Assembly: GCF_017357225.1 (NCBI RefSeq)
Contig: NZ_CP071604.1
Span: 3,999,501 to 4,063,500 of the forward strand
Length of the DNA: 64,000 nt
Reading direction: 5' to 3'
Origin: Rhizobium binae
GTDB lineage: Bacteria; Pseudomonadota; Alphaproteobacteria; Rhizobiales; Rhizobiaceae
Shown: in pieces, positions 35,383 through 45,572 of the stretch
How positions within the stretch are numbered: the stretch's first letter is position 1
Layout: each line of letters begins with the position of its first letter
The notes under the pieces: model-generated
What the model saw: the letters and a program-made list of their open reading frames with translations, nothing else
Told to the model about the DNA's origin: nothing
Databases searched by the model: none
Program-made: the position numbers and the translations under genes

Positions 35383-36618
35383 ACCTGCCTGCGCCCACCG
35401 CTCAGGAAAAGCGAAGACATCGACAGGCTCTCCGAGCCCGCGCAGCGGGAAGGTGCCGAGACTGTCCATGTCTTTCGCGCAGCCCGCCATTTCGACGAAG
35501 GCCCGCGACAGGAGCACCGGACGCTTGACCTCCTTGGTCAGGCTTTCCAGCCGCGAGGCGATATTCACCGCCGGGCCGATGACGGTGAAATCCAGCCGCC
35601 GACGCGAACCGATATTGCCGTACATGACGTCGCCGACATGCACGCCGACACCGTAGCGCAGCGGTTCGCGCCCCGCCCGTGCATGCTGCTCGTTCAGCTC
35701 GGCCATCGACGCCTGCCCTTCGCGGATCGCCTGCAGCAGATCGGCGCAGGCCGTTTCCTTGCTTAAGGGGAAGATTGCCAGCAATCCGTCGCCCATGAAC
35801 TTGAGGATTTCCCCGCCATAGCGTTCGATCGGATCCGACATCGCGTCGAAATAATCGTTGAGCAAATGGATGACATCGTCGCGCGGCCAGAGATCGGAGA
35901 TCGCCGTAAAGTCGCGCAGGTCGCAGATCATGATCGCCGCGCCGACGGTGGCGCCGCTGCCGCGTGTCGTCACGCCCGACAGGATTTGCTCGCTCGCATG
36001 TGGTCCGACATAGGTCTGCAGCAACGTTCGCGCCATGATGTTCTTCAGGCGAATTTCGCTGATTAAGGTCAGGGCCGGAAGGAGATCACGCAGGAAATCG
36101 ACATGTTCGCTCGTAAAGCCGCCCGGCCGGCTGGTGGAAAATGTAGCCACATGCCGTTTGCCGAAGGTGTGTTCGAGCGGCCAGGCGATATACTCGGTCA
36201 GGCCGTCGTCGCGCAGCTCCCGATAGAAGGAATCCAAGTCGGTGTCGACTGCGCCTTCCAGCCGCCTGCGCACCTCCTCCGCACCCTGATGGATCGCGTT
36301 GACCGGGCTGGTCAGGAACTCCGGCGTGTTTTCGACGCCATAGGCGAATGTGTTGATCTTCGCCTCTGTGAGCCCTTCCTTCCAGAGGATGCGGGCACCG
36401 ATCCATTGCGGATGGTTCGTCCGGAAATGCAATGTCGCCCGGGCCACCGGCACCCCGGCCGAAAGCAGCTTCCCGCACATCTCCACCAGAATGTTGTCGA
36501 TGAAACGCTCGTTCCGCGTCTCGTTCACCAGCCAGTCGAGAATCCGTCTCCTGCGGATCGGCCAGACACCCTCGTCCGCTTCAACGGCAGTCCCGGTCTT
36601 GTTCAAAAAAGGCGACAT
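35356..36618 (-). CDS. Class III adenylate cyclase, paralogue of the cyclase at 23490-24707
   Basis: A 420-residue soluble cyclase started at ATG 36618 ([12 protein letters not shown]) with GGAG upstream; the longer frame has no better ribosome site. Residues 1-215 form a non-catalytic domain similar in layout to the other cyclase ([26 protein letters not shown]). The catalytic core keeps D233 (ICDLRDFT), K273, D277 ([10 protein letters not shown]) and [17 protein letters not shown], so activity on ATP is expected. It ends inside the queE 3' end on the opposite strand. Confidence 0.88.
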   Translation of the reverse strand: MSPFLNKTGTAVEADEGVWPIRRRRILDWLVNETRNERFIDNILVEMCGKLLSAGVPVARATLHFRTNHPQWIGARILWKEGLTEAKINTFAYGVENTPEFLTSPVNAIHQGAEEVRRRLEGAVDTDLDSFYRELRDDGLTEYIAWPLEHTFGKRHVATFSTSRPGGFTSEHVDFLRDLLPALTLISEIRLKNIMARTLLQTYVGPHASEQILSGVTTRGSGATVGAAIMICDLRDFTAISDLWPRDDVIHLLNDYFDAMSDPIERYGGEILKFMGDGLLAIFPLSKETACADLLQAIREGQASMAELNEQHARAGREPLRYGVGVHVGDVMYGNIGSRRRLDFTVIGPAVNIASRLESLTKEVKRPVLLSRAFVEMAGCAKDMDSLGTFPLRGLGEPVDVFAFPERWAQAGSDAAFVSP

Positions 36619-36720
36619 CGAAAACTCCGCTACATCACGCCATCGGCGAGGATCGAATTCAGTTTCCGCTGAATGTGGGCGACAGGGAAGCAAATGATAA
36701 GGGCAGACTGCGAGAAAGCC

Positions 36721-37719
<999 letters not shown>

Positions 37720-37734
37720 CTAACGGAGCGTGGA

Positions 37735-37839
37735 GCCCCCTCACCCTGCCCTCTCCCCGCCGGGGAGAGGGGAACGCCGTGTAATCGGCTTGTCTCTTCT
37801 CCCCAGCGGGAGAAGCTGCTGGCGGGCGGATGAGGGGGC
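37735..37839. repeat. Palindromic intergenic element inserted between nrdE and nrdF
   Basis: Outer repeats GCCCCCTCA (37735-37743) and TGAGGGGGC (37831-37839) are exact inverts. Inside are two further stems: CCTCTCCCC with GGGGAGAGG (about 37749-37769) and CTTCTCCC with GGGAGAAG (about 37796-37815). The whole 105 bp can fold into a branched structure. It resembles the small C/G-rich mobile palindromes scattered in Rhizobium intergenic DNA. Being inside an operon, it may alter nrdF expression. Confidence 0.75.
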
Positions 37840-37871
37840 CATTCGCCCAAAGGCTCGCGGCCCAATTCAAC

Positions 37872-40076
37872 TCAAAGCGTACAAGAGACGCAGCCCTGGA
37901 CCTCGGTGCCGGACAGCGCCATCTGGCGAAGGCGGATGTAGTAGATCGTCTTGATGCCCTTCTTCCAGGCATAGATCTGCGCCTTGTTGATATCGCGCGT
38001 CGTTGCCGTGTCGCGGAAGAACAGGGTCAGCGACAGACCCTGGTCGACATGCTGGGTCGCCGCCGCATAGGTGTCGATGATCTTCTCCGCGCCGATCTCG
38101 TAGGCGTCCTGGTAATAATCGAGATTGTCGTTGGTCATGAACGGCGCCGGATAATAGACGCGGCCGATCTTGCCTTCCTTGCGGATCTCGACCTTCGAGA
38201 CGATCGGATGGATCGAGGAGGTCGAGTGGTTGATGTAGGAGATCGAGCCAGTCGGCGGCACAGCCTGCAGGTTCTGGTTATACAGGCCGGAAGTCATGAC
38301 AGCCGTCTTCAATACCGCCCAATCCTCCTGTGTCGGAATATGGATTCCTGATTTGTCGAACAGCGCCTGCACCTTCTCGGTCGCCGGCTTCCATTCCGTT
38401 TCGATATATTTGTCGAAATAGTCGCCGGAGGCATATTTCGAATTCTCGAAGCCCTTGAAGCTTTGGCCGCGTTCGACCGCCAGCAGGTTCGAGGCGCGAA
38501 TCGCGTGATAGGTCACCGTATAGAAATAGATATTGGTGAAATCGACGCCTTCCTCCGAGCCGTAGAAGATGCGTGCGCGGGCGAGATAGCCGTGCAGGTT
38601 CATCTGGCCGAGGCCGATCGCATGGCTCTCGTCGTTGCCCTTCTCGATCGAAGGGACCGAGGCAATGTGGCTCATGTCCGAGACGGCCGTCAGCGCCCTG
38701 ATCGAGGTCTCGACCGTCTTGCCGAAATCGGCGGAATCCATGGCCGCCGCAATGTTCAGCGAGCCGAGATTGCAGGAAATATCCTTGCCCAGATGCTTGT
38801 AGGAGAGGTCGTCGTTGTATTCGCTCGCCTCGCTGACCTGCAGGATCTCCGAGCAGAGGTTGCTCATCGAAATGCGGCCGGCGATCGGGTTTGCCCGGTT
38901 CACCGTATCCTCGAACATGAGGTAGGGATAACCGCTCTCGAACTGTATCTCGGCGAGCACCTGGAAGAATTCACGCGCCTTGATCTTCTTCTTCGAGATA
39001 CGGGCGTCCGCCACCATCTCCCGGTACTTTTCCGTCACCGAAATCTCGGTGAAGGGCATGCCGTAAACGCGCTCCACGTCATAGGGCGAGAACAGATACA
39101 TATCCTCGTTGTTCTTGGCGAGCTCGAAGGTGATGTCGGGCACGACGACGCCGAGCGACAGCGTCTTGATGCGGATCTTCTCATCGGCATTTTCGCGCTT
39201 GGTGTCGAGGAAGCGCATAATGTCGGGGTGATGGGCGTTGAGATAGACAGCACCCGCTCCCTGACGGGCACCGAGCTGGTTGGCATAGGAAAAACTGTCT
39301 TCGAGCAGTTTCATGACGGGAATGATGCCCGACGACTGGTTCTCGATCTGCTTGATCGGCGCGCCGGCCTCGCGGATGTTCGTCAGCGACAGCGCCACGC
39401 CGCCGCCGCGCTTCGACAATTGCAGCGCCGAATTGATCGACCGGCCGATCGATTCCATATTGTCCTCGACCCGCAGCAGGAAGCAGGAGACAAGTTCGCC
39501 GCGCTGCTTCTTGCCAGCGTTGAGGAAGGTCGGCGTCGCCGGCTGGAACCGGCCGGAAATGATCTCGTCGACCACGTCGCGGGCAAGGGCCTCATCGCCA
39601 CGCGCCAGCGTCAGCGCCACCATGCAGATGCGGTCCTCGTAGCGCTCGAGATAGCGTTTTCCGTCGAAGGTCTTCAGCGTATAGCTGGTGTAATATTTGA
39701 ACGCACCGAGGAAGGTCGGGAAACGGAACTTTCGGGCATAGGCCTCATCGAACAGTTCGCGTACGAAATTGAAGGAATACTGGTCGAGCACCTCCTGCTG
39801 GTAGTAGCCCTCGGTCACGAGGTAATCGAGCTTTTCCCTGAGATTGTGAAAGAACACGGTGTTCTGGTTCACGTGTTGCAGGAAATACTGCTTTGCCGCC
39901 AAGCGGTCCTTGTCGAGCTGGATCCGTCCCTCATCGTCATAGAGGTTCAGCATGGCGTTCAGCGCATGATAGTCCAGCGTTTCCGCCGCTTTTACAGGGC
40001 GTTCGCCGGCGGGGTGAGCAAAAGTGCTATGCGGTTTTGCGCCCGCATCCCGCGTCAGAGTTGTTGCCGTGTCCAA
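37872..40076 (-). CDS. nrdE: Class Ib ribonucleotide reductase, large subunit
   Basis: About 734 residues, begun at TTG 40076 ([12 protein letters not shown]), which lies in the end of nrdI; the start is uncertain, and ATG 39954 would drop residues conserved in related NrdE proteins. No ATP-cone is present, as in class Ib. Active-site cysteines are in [16 protein letters not shown] and [10 protein letters not shown]. The C-terminal CVSCTL is the pair reduced by NrdH. It reduces ribonucleoside diphosphates to deoxy forms with NrdF. Confidence 0.94.
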   Translation of the reverse strand: MDTATTLTRDAGAKPHSTFAHPAGERPVKAAETLDYHALNAMLNLYDDEGRIQLDKDRLAAKQYFLQHVNQNTVFFHNLREKLDYLVTEGYYQQEVLDQYSFNFVRELFDEAYARKFRFPTFLGAFKYYTSYTLKTFDGKRYLERYEDRICMVALTLARGDEALARDVVDEIISGRFQPATPTFLNAGKKQRGELVSCFLLRVEDNMESIGRSINSALQLSKRGGGVALSLTNIREAGAPIKQIENQSSGIIPVMKLLEDSFSYANQLGARQGAGAVYLNAHHPDIMRFLDTKRENADEKIRIKTLSLGVVVPDITFELAKNNEDMYLFSPYDVERVYGMPFTEISVTEKYREMVADARISKKKIKAREFFQVLAEIQFESGYPYLMFEDTVNRANPIAGRISMSNLCSEILQVSEASEYNDDLSYKHLGKDISCNLGSLNIAAAMDSADFGKTVETSIRALTAVSDMSHIASVPSIEKGNDESHAIGLGQMNLHGYLARARIFYGSEEGVDFTNIYFYTVTYHAIRASNLLAVERGQSFKGFENSKYASGDYFDKYIETEWKPATEKVQALFDKSGIHIPTQEDWAVLKTAVMTSGLYNQNLQAVPPTGSISYINHSTSSIHPIVSKVEIRKEGKIGRVYYPAPFMTNDNLDYYQDAYEIGAEKIIDTYAAATQHVDQGLSLTLFFRDTATTRDINKAQIYAWKKGIKTIYYIRLRQMALSGTEVQGCVSCTL

Positions 40077-40486
40077 AATCGTTCCATTCCGTGTTTGACG
40101 TTGGCGACATCTTCTTCCGTGCCCATGAGCTCGAACCTGTAGAGGTAGGGCACCTGGCATTTCTGCGAAATCACGTCGCCGGCGAGCCCGTATGTCTCGC
40201 CGAAATTGCTGTTGCCCGCGGCAATAACGCCCCGGATGTGTCCTCGATTCTCCGCATCGTTCAAGAAACGGATCACCTGCTTGGGAACGGCACCCTTGCC
40301 ACTGTCGCCGCTATAGGTCGGCACGATGAGAACGAAAGGCTCGCGGATACGCAACGCCTCTCCGCCGCTAGAAGGAATGCGCGCCGCGCGCAGCCCGAGC
40401 TTGGTGACGAATCGGTGGGTGTTCTCCGATCGGCTGGAATAGTAGACGATCAGCCCCACCGCCGTTTTCCGGTCAGGAGAGCGCAC
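40055..40486 (-). CDS. nrdI: Flavodoxin-like NrdI, cofactor activator of NrdF
   Basis: A 143-residue flavoprotein. The FMN phosphate loop is in [15 protein letters not shown], followed by [16 protein letters not shown] and [14 protein letters not shown]. NrdI supplies oxidant to assemble the manganese-tyrosyl cofactor of NrdF. It overlaps the nrdH stop by 14 bp if begun at ATG 40486; a GTG at 40459 is an alternative start. Its own 3' end overlaps the proposed nrdE start. Confidence 0.93.
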   Translation of the reverse strand: MRSPDRKTAVGLIVYYSSRSENTHRFVTKLGLRAARIPSSGGEALRIREPFVLIVPTYSGDSGKGAVPKQVIRFLNDAENRGHIRGVIAAGNSNFGETYGLAGDVISQKCQVPYLYRFELMGTEEDVANVKHGMERFWTRQQL

Positions 40487-40694
40487 TGATCATATCGGGA
40501 CGGAAACCCGCCCAATGCCGCTCGCCGGCGATGACGACCGGCGCCTGCATGTAGCCGAGGCTGCGGACGCGATCGAGCGCTTCGGCGTCCTGCGAGATAT
40601 CGACGATATCGTAATCGACGCCCAGGCGGTCGAGGGCGCGATAGGTGGCGGTGCACTGGACGCAGGCAGGTTTGCTGTAGACGGTAACGCTCAT
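40473..40694 (-). CDS. nrdH: Glutaredoxin-like NrdH redoxin
   Basis: A 73-residue electron donor for NrdEF. It is begun at ATG 40694 with GAGGA five bases upstream; an adjacent ATG at 40697 is too close to that site. The redox motif is CVQC (residues 10-13) and the C-terminal WAGFRPDMI is diagnostic of NrdH. It is the first gene of the operon. About 270 nt of leader separate it from the end of the cobalamin riboswitch. Confidence 0.95.
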   Translation of the reverse strand: MSVTVYSKPACVQCTATYRALDRLGVDYDIVDISQDAEALDRVRSLGYMQAPVVIAGERHWAGFRPDMISALS

Positions 40695-40867
40695 CATGTT
40701 CCTCGTGATGTCAAAGAATTCAGGACGCAATACTCGGATCGGACGCCTTGCGACGTCCGGGGCAACGCTTGATGGTGATCTGGCAAAGTCGGCGGCTTAA
40801 ACGCCCGATACGATCTCTTTCCGGATTTGTGCGGGCGGCGGCCTTGATGTTCTGGACATGACTTCAA

Positions 40868-40896
40868 CCCCGAAGTGCGCATGCGGACGTTCGGGG
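40868..40896 (-). promoter_or_regulatory. Hairpin in the nrdH leader
   Basis: CCCCGAA (40868-40874) pairs with TTCGGGG (40890-40896). It is in the 270-nt leader between the B12 riboswitch and nrdH and could take part in the expression platform. No U-run follows on the minus strand, so it is not a simple terminator. Confidence 0.35.
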
Positions 40897-40964
40897 CAGC
40901 GCAACAGGCGCGGATCATTCCGCTTCATGCACGCGACCTTCCGGACACCCCGCCCGTGGACGTT

Positions 40965-41170
40965 TCGTTCAAGGCAGGTCTCCTGGCTAGCGGGTCGAAG
41001 CACCCTGCCCCGGCCTTCCCGAGGCCTCATGCCTCAGTGACCTGAAATCGGACAGTTGCTCGCCGCTTACAGTTGCGGGGGCAGCTCCGGCCTTGTTGCG
41101 CCATCATGGCGAAACGCACCGTATTCCCATCTTCGCCCCCAGATCCTGACGAATCGAAGGCACCTCGAAC
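40965..41170 (-). ncRNA. Cobalamin (B12) riboswitch upstream of nrdHIEF
   Basis: Read on the minus strand, the element begins near GAGGTGCC (41166-41159) and shows GGGAATACGGTG, then CCGGAGCTGCCCCCGCAACT with GTAAGCGG, then GTCACTG, and ends with the B12 box AGCCAGGAGACCTGCC (40972-40987 region). These are the conserved blocks of the adenosylcobalamin riboswitch in the right order and spacing. It is oriented toward nrdH. Adenosylcobalamin should repress this B12-independent reductase when a B12-dependent class II enzyme can work. Confidence 0.93.
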
Positions 41171-41184
41171 ACTAGATATAGTAC
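41169..41184. promoter_or_regulatory. NrdR box overlapping the nrdH promoter -10
   Basis: ACACTAGATATAGTAC on the plus strand matches the NrdR consensus (ACACTATATATAGTGT type) with near-perfect dyad symmetry. It overlaps the proposed -10 element, so NrdR with ATP/dATP would block initiation. A second box at the usual helical spacing is not evident. Confidence 0.75.
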
Positions 41185-41205
41185 GCGAATCGAGAAAAGC
41201 GTCAA
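41178..41205 (-). promoter_or_regulatory. sigma70-like promoter of nrdHIEF
   Basis: On the minus strand TTGACG (41205-41200) and TACTAT (41183-41178) are separated by 16 bp. The expected start site near 41171 coincides with the 5' end of the cobalamin riboswitch, which supports the call. Confidence 0.6.
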
Positions 41206-41386
41206 TGGGTGGTTGATGCATCGCGTTACGAGCGGGCTGAAATCGCTGCGTTCCTGTGAAAAACATGGATAACGAATGTTTAAGCAAAATGGGCTGTGGA
41301 GAACATCGGAACGAATAGAGCCCGCCTGTAGCCGGCTCTGCGATCTTCAATTTCGAAGGCTCGAATCGAGCCGAATAGACAAGCGC

Positions 41387-43609
41387 CTATCCCCTTATTC
41401 GAAGCAGCCGGAGCGCGTTGAACGTCACCAGCACGGTGGCGCCGGTATCGGCGAGGATCGCCGGCCAGAGCCCGGTCATCCCGATGATCGTCGTCACCAG
41501 GAAGACAGCCTTCAGCCCGAGCGCAATGGTGATATTCTGAAAAATATTGCGCATCGTCCGCTGCGAAAGCGCGATCATTCGCGCCACGTCGCCGACGCGT
41601 CCGTGTAGCACGGCCGCATCGGCCGTCTCCAGCGCCACGTCGGTGCCGCCGCCCATGGCAATGCCGATATCGGCAGCCGCCAGCGCGGGCGCGTCGTTGA
41701 TGCCGTCGCCGACCTTGGCGACGATGAAGCCCCGGCGTTTGAATTCGCCGACGGCCTTCTGTTTGTCTTGCGGCATCATCTCGCCGCGCCAGTCGATGCC
41801 GAGCATGCCGGCGACGGCTGCCGCCGCCCGCTTGTTGTCACCCGTGAGCATCATCGCCTCTATCCCCGCTGCTTTCAGGGCCGACAGCCCGGCTTCAGCA
41901 TCCTCACGCGGCTCGTCGCGCATGGCGATCAGGCCGGCTGCCGCGCCATTGACGAGAAGCACCGACACGCTCTTGCCCTCGTCGTTCAGCGCACTGATGC
42001 AGGCGTCCTTTTCCCCATCAAGCGCCCCGCGCTCGCGAGCGGCGGACGGCGACAGCAGATCCAGAGTCTCGCCCCCGACTTTGCCCGTGACGCCCTTGCC
42101 CGGCAGCGCCTCCAGCTCGAAGGCCGGCGGCACGGGAACGCCGTCCGCCTTGGCGCGGTTGAGGATCGCAAGCGCCAAAGGATGGCTGGAGCCCTGCTCC
42201 AGCACCGCCGCGCGCGACAGGAGCTGCGCTTCGTTCAAACTGAAGGAAACGATATCGGTCACCTGAGGCTTGCCTTCCGTCAGCGTGCCCGTCTTGTCCA
42301 AGGCGACCATCGTCACCTTCCCAAGGCCTTCCAGCACCGCACCGCCCTTCATCAGCAGTCCGCGCCGCGCGCCTGCCGAAAGCGAGGCTGCGATTGCTGC
42401 CGGCGTCGAGATGACAAGCGCGCAGGGGCAGCCGATCAGCAGGATGGCAAGGCCCTTGTAGATCCATTCAGCCCACACGCCGGCGAGGAACAGCGGTGGA
42501 ACGACTGCAACCAACGCCGCGACCACCACGACGCCTGGCGTGTAATAGCGCGAGAACCGGTCGATGAAGCGTTCCGTCGGCGCCTTCGATTCCTGCGCCT
42601 CTTCCACCAGCTTGACCACCCGGGCGATGGTGTTGTCGGCCGCGGCCGCTGTGACGCGAACCCTAAGCACCGCATCGCCATTTACTGTCCCCGCAAAAAC
42701 CGCGGCATCGACGCCCTTTCGAACCGGCGTGCTCTCGCCCGTCACCGGCGCCTCGTCGATCGCGCTCTCGCCCGATACGATGACGCCGTCCGCAGAAATA
42801 CGGTCGCCGGGCCGAACCATGATGATCGCGCCAACGGCAAGGCTTTCCGCCGGCACCTCCCGCGTCTGGCCATTGTCTTCCAGCAAAGCATTCTTCGGCA
42901 CCAGGGCCGTCAGCGATCGAATGCTTTCGCGGGCCTTGCCGGCAGCCACGCCTTCCAGCAGTTCGCCGACGAGAAACAGGAAGACGACGGTCGCCGCCTC
43001 CTCGCCCGCATTGATGATGACGGCGCCGACCGCGGCGATCGTCATCAGCATCTCGATCGAAAATGGCGCGCCTGCAAACGCCGCCATTATGGCGCGCCGC
43101 GCGATCGGTACCAGACCGACCAGCATGGCGACGATGAAGGCATAGGCTCCGACCGCAGGCGCGAGATGGCCGACAGCGTAGGCGGCAAGCAGCGCTGCAC
43201 CCGAGAGGATGGTCAGCCGGCCCTTCCTGCTCTGCCACCAGGGGCCTGTCATCGGCCCATGGTCATGCCCGTGCAGGCCCTCGATTTCTTTTTCGGCATG
43301 GCGGTGATTGTGAACATGACCTTCATGCTCGTGCCCGGCGTGATCGTGATGATCGTACGATCCGTGATCTCCCCTCGGCGCAGCGCTTCCGGCAAAAGAC
43401 GAGACCGAATAGCCGAGCCCCGTCACCTTCTTCTCGATCGCCTTGAGGTCGCTGCTGCCGTCGTGCCGAACGATCATCGAACCCGCTACCACCGAGACGG
43501 AAACATCGACGACTCCAGCCACGCGCCTGACCGCCGCGTCGATCTTGCTCGCGCAGGCGGCACAATCCATGCCGCCGACCCGGTATCGTGTCTCGTTCGC
43601 CTCAGCCAT
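41387..43609 (-). CDS. P1B-2 type Zn/Cd/Pb-exporting ATPase
   Basis: About 740 residues, begun at ATG 43609 (MAEANETRYRVGG) behind AAGGAA. The N-terminal HMA domain has C16/C19 in GGMDCAAC, followed by a His-rich stretch around residues 80-120 (HHDHAGHEHEGHVHNHRH). The membrane metal site is CPC in IGCPCALV, the phosphorylated Asp is in DKTGTLTEGK, and the hinge is GDGINDAPALAAADIG. The last helices hold the Lys of LGLKAVF and the Asp of LADTGAT that mark Zn/Cd/Pb rather than Cu pumps. It is divergent from a MerR regulator that should activate it. Confidence 0.93.
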   Translation of the reverse strand: MAEANETRYRVGGMDCAACASKIDAAVRRVAGVVDVSVSVVAGSMIVRHDGSSDLKAIEKKVTGLGYSVSSFAGSAAPRGDHGSYDHHDHAGHEHEGHVHNHRHAEKEIEGLHGHDHGPMTGPWWQSRKGRLTILSGAALLAAYAVGHLAPAVGAYAFIVAMLVGLVPIARRAIMAAFAGAPFSIEMLMTIAAVGAVIINAGEEAATVVFLFLVGELLEGVAAGKARESIRSLTALVPKNALLEDNGQTREVPAESLAVGAIIMVRPGDRISADGVIVSGESAIDEAPVTGESTPVRKGVDAAVFAGTVNGDAVLRVRVTAAAADNTIARVVKLVEEAQESKAPTERFIDRFSRYYTPGVVVVAALVAVVPPLFLAGVWAEWIYKGLAILLIGCPCALVISTPAAIAASLSAGARRGLLMKGGAVLEGLGKVTMVALDKTGTLTEGKPQVTDIVSFSLNEAQLLSRAAVLEQGSSHPLALAILNRAKADGVPVPPAFELEALPGKGVTGKVGGETLDLLSPSAARERGALDGEKDACISALNDEGKSVSVLLVNGAAAGLIAMRDEPREDAEAGLSALKAAGIEAMMLTGDNKRAAAAVAGMLGIDWRGEMMPQDKQKAVGEFKRRGFIVAKVGDGINDAPALAAADIGIAMGGGTDVALETADAAVLHGRVGDVARMIALSQRTMRNIFQNITIALGLKAVFLVTTIIGMTGLWPAILADTGATVLVTFNALRLLRIRG

Positions 43610-43639
43610 GATCCGATTCCTTGTCAAATAGAAGCACCT

Positions 43640-43670
43640 CTCCTACATCCTCTAGCGACTAGAGGTGCAA
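43640..43670 (-). promoter_or_regulatory. MerR-type promoter with 19-bp spacer and dyad
   Basis: On the minus strand TTGCAC (43670-43665) and TAGGAG (43645-43640) are 19 bp apart, the overlong spacer of MerR-activated promoters. The spacer contains the dyad CCTCTAG (43649-43655), CGA, CTAGAGG (43659-43665). It drives the metal ATPase and lies about 11 bp before the regulator gene on the other strand, so it also allows autorepression. Confidence 0.82.
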
Positions 43671-43680
43671 GAGGAATGTC

Positions 43681-44103
43681 ATGAAAAAGATCACGATTGG
43701 CGTAGCCGCTCGCCGGAGCGGGGTCAAAGTGCCGACGGTGCGTTACTACGAGAGCATCGGCCTGCTCGCGGCGCCGAGCCGCAGCGAAGGCAACCAGCGC
43801 TCCTTCGAACCTGCCGATATCAACCGCCTCACCTTCATCCGCCATGCCCGCGAACTCGGTTTCGACATCGAGGCGATCCGCACGCTGCTCACCCTGCAGG
43901 ATGATCCTCACCAATCTTGCGCTTCGGCCGATGCCATCGCCAAGGCCCGTCTCGTCGAGGTCGAGCAGCGCATCCGCCGCCTGAAGGCGCTGAAGGCCGA
44001 ACTCGAAACCATGGTGGAAGGTTGCGGCCATGGCCGCGTCGACCAATGCCGTGTCATCGAGGTTCTCGCCGACCACGGCCAGTGCACGCATTCCCACCAC
44101 TGA
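43681..44103 (+). CDS. MerR-family metal-responsive activator (ZntR/CadR type)
   Basis: A 140-residue regulator. The winged helix covers residues 1-70 (GVAARRSGVKVPTVRYYESIGLL), and a dimerisation helix follows at about 80-112. Metal-binding cysteines are C80, C115, C123 and C135, with His117 and the terminal HSHH; the C80 plus CGH-x5-C pattern indicates divalent Zn/Cd/Pb sensing rather than Cu(I). It would twist the 19-bp-spacer promoter of the divergent P-type ATPase when metal binds. Confidence 0.92.
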   Translation: MKKITIGVAARRSGVKVPTVRYYESIGLLAAPSRSEGNQRSFEPADINRLTFIRHARELGFDIEAIRTLLTLQDDPHQSCASADAIAKARLVEVEQRIRRLKALKAELETMVEGCGHGRVDQCRVIEVLADHGQCTHSHH

Positions 44104-44170
44104 TCGCGCCCTTGCGGGCAAGGCGCAGCCGCGCCAAAACTGCACCGGAAAGAATCGGGCGAAGGCATCC

Positions 44171-45379
44171 ATGGACCAAAAGCGAATTGCGATCATCGGT
44201 GGTGGCCCGGCGGGCCTGGCGGCCGCCGAGCTGCTTTCGCTCTCCGGCCATGCGGTGACGGTCTATGACGCCATGCCGACCTTCGCCCGCAAGTTTCTTC
44301 TGGCCGGCAAGTCGGGGTTGAACATCACGCACTCCGAGGATTATGCCCGTTTCGCCACGCGCTTCGGCGCGGCCTCTGCCCGCCTGCGCCCCGCTCTCGA
44401 TGCCTTTACCCCTGGCGATATCAGAGATTGGGCGACAGGGCTCGGAACCAAGACTTTCATAGGCTCGTCCGGCCGGGTCTTCCCTGATGTGATGAAAGCC
44501 TCTCCCTTGCTGCGAGCCTGGCTCAAACGGCTGGAGGCGCAGGACGTCATGCTGCGCACGCGCCACCGCTGGATCGGTTTTGCCGATGACGGCTATGTTT
44601 TCGAAACGCCTGAAGGACGCAGCATCGTCCATTGCGACGCAGTCCTGCTGGCGCTCGGCGGCGCCAGTTGGCCGCGCCTCGGCTCCGATGCACGCTGGCT
44701 GCCGTGGCTATCGGAGAAGGGCGTCGCGATCGAGCCCTTCCGGCCCGCCAATTGCGGCTTCGTCGTCGGCTGGAGCGAAAGCTTCCGCGACCGTTTCGCC
44801 GGCGAGCCGGTGAAGTCGGCCACCGCCACCTCCGATGCCGGCACCTTTCCCGGGGAATTCGTCGTCACCGCAAACGGCATCGAGGGCAGCCTGGTCTATG
44901 CCCATGCGGCGAGCCTTCGCGATCGGCTGCTGAACTGCGGTAGCGCTGCCCTGACGCTCGACCTCGCGCCGGGCCGGACGCTCGAAAGGCTGACCCGCGA
45001 CCTCGCGCGCCAGGATGCCAAATCGAGTTTTTCAAACCGCCTGCGCAAGGGCGCCGGCCTCGACGGCGTCAAGGCGGGATTGCTGCGCGAACTCGCTGCC
45101 GAGCGCGACCGAGCCGATCCCGGCCGCCTCGCCGGCATGATCAAGGCCCTGCCGGTGCCGGTTCTCGAAACGAGGCCAATCGGCGAGGCTATCTCCTCGG
45201 CCGGCGGCGTCCGCTGGAGCGGCATCGACGATGGCTTCATGTTGAAGACGCTGCCGGGCACCTTCGTCGCCGGCGAGATGCTAGACTGGGAAGCGCCGAC
45301 CGGCGGCTATCTCCTCACCGCCTGTCTTGCGACCGGCCGCGCCGCCGCACGCGGCATCGAGGCTTGGCTGCGACGCTGA
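44171..45379 (+). CDS. HI0933/BaiN-like NAD(P)/FAD-dependent flavoprotein
   Basis: A 402-residue flavoprotein begun at ATG 44171 (MDQKRIAIIGGGPAGLAAAE); the longer frame overlaps the merR-like gene. The FAD dinucleotide motif GGGPAGLAAAELL is at residues 10-22. FLLAGKSGLNITHSE is the family-defining block of HI0933-like proteins, and the C-terminal FVAGEMLDWEAPTGGYLL with LATGRAAARG is the second flavin contact. The family is linked to unidentified reductive chemistry; no substrate is established. It follows the merR gene by 67 bp, but the link may be fortuitous. Confidence 0.87.
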   Translation: MDQKRIAIIGGGPAGLAAAELLSLSGHAVTVYDAMPTFARKFLLAGKSGLNITHSEDYARFATRFGAASARLRPALDAFTPGDIRDWATGLGTKTFIGSSGRVFPDVMKASPLLRAWLKRLEAQDVMLRTRHRWIGFADDGYVFETPEGRSIVHCDAVLLALGGASWPRLGSDARWLPWLSEKGVAIEPFRPANCGFVVGWSESFRDRFAGEPVKSATATSDAGTFPGEFVVTANGIEGSLVYAHAASLRDRLLNCGSAALTLDLAPGRTLERLTRDLARQDAKSSFSNRLRKGAGLDGVKAGLLRELAAERDRADPGRLAGMIKALPVPVLETRPIGEAISSAGGVRWSGIDDGFMLKTLPGTFVAGEMLDWEAPTGGYLLTACLATGRAAARGIEAWLRR

Positions 45380-45572
45380 CCATCGCCAGCAAAGCTGGGC
45401 GAGGATCGCGATCTAAATCAAAGACGTGGCGTATCCGTCGTGCAAGGATCGCGCATGCCTTTCAGCATCATGCCCTGATCGCCAGGCGAGGAGGAAGCTG
45501 GCCGTCTCTGCGTGCAATTGCAAACCGGCGGCTTTTCCATCAGATTATGCTGCAGTTCCGTGGGAGGAGCAG

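Noticed and set aside
37735..37839. Possible CRISPR or tandem repeat array
   Set aside because: The repeats are nested inverted stems, present once, with no spacers or cas genes.
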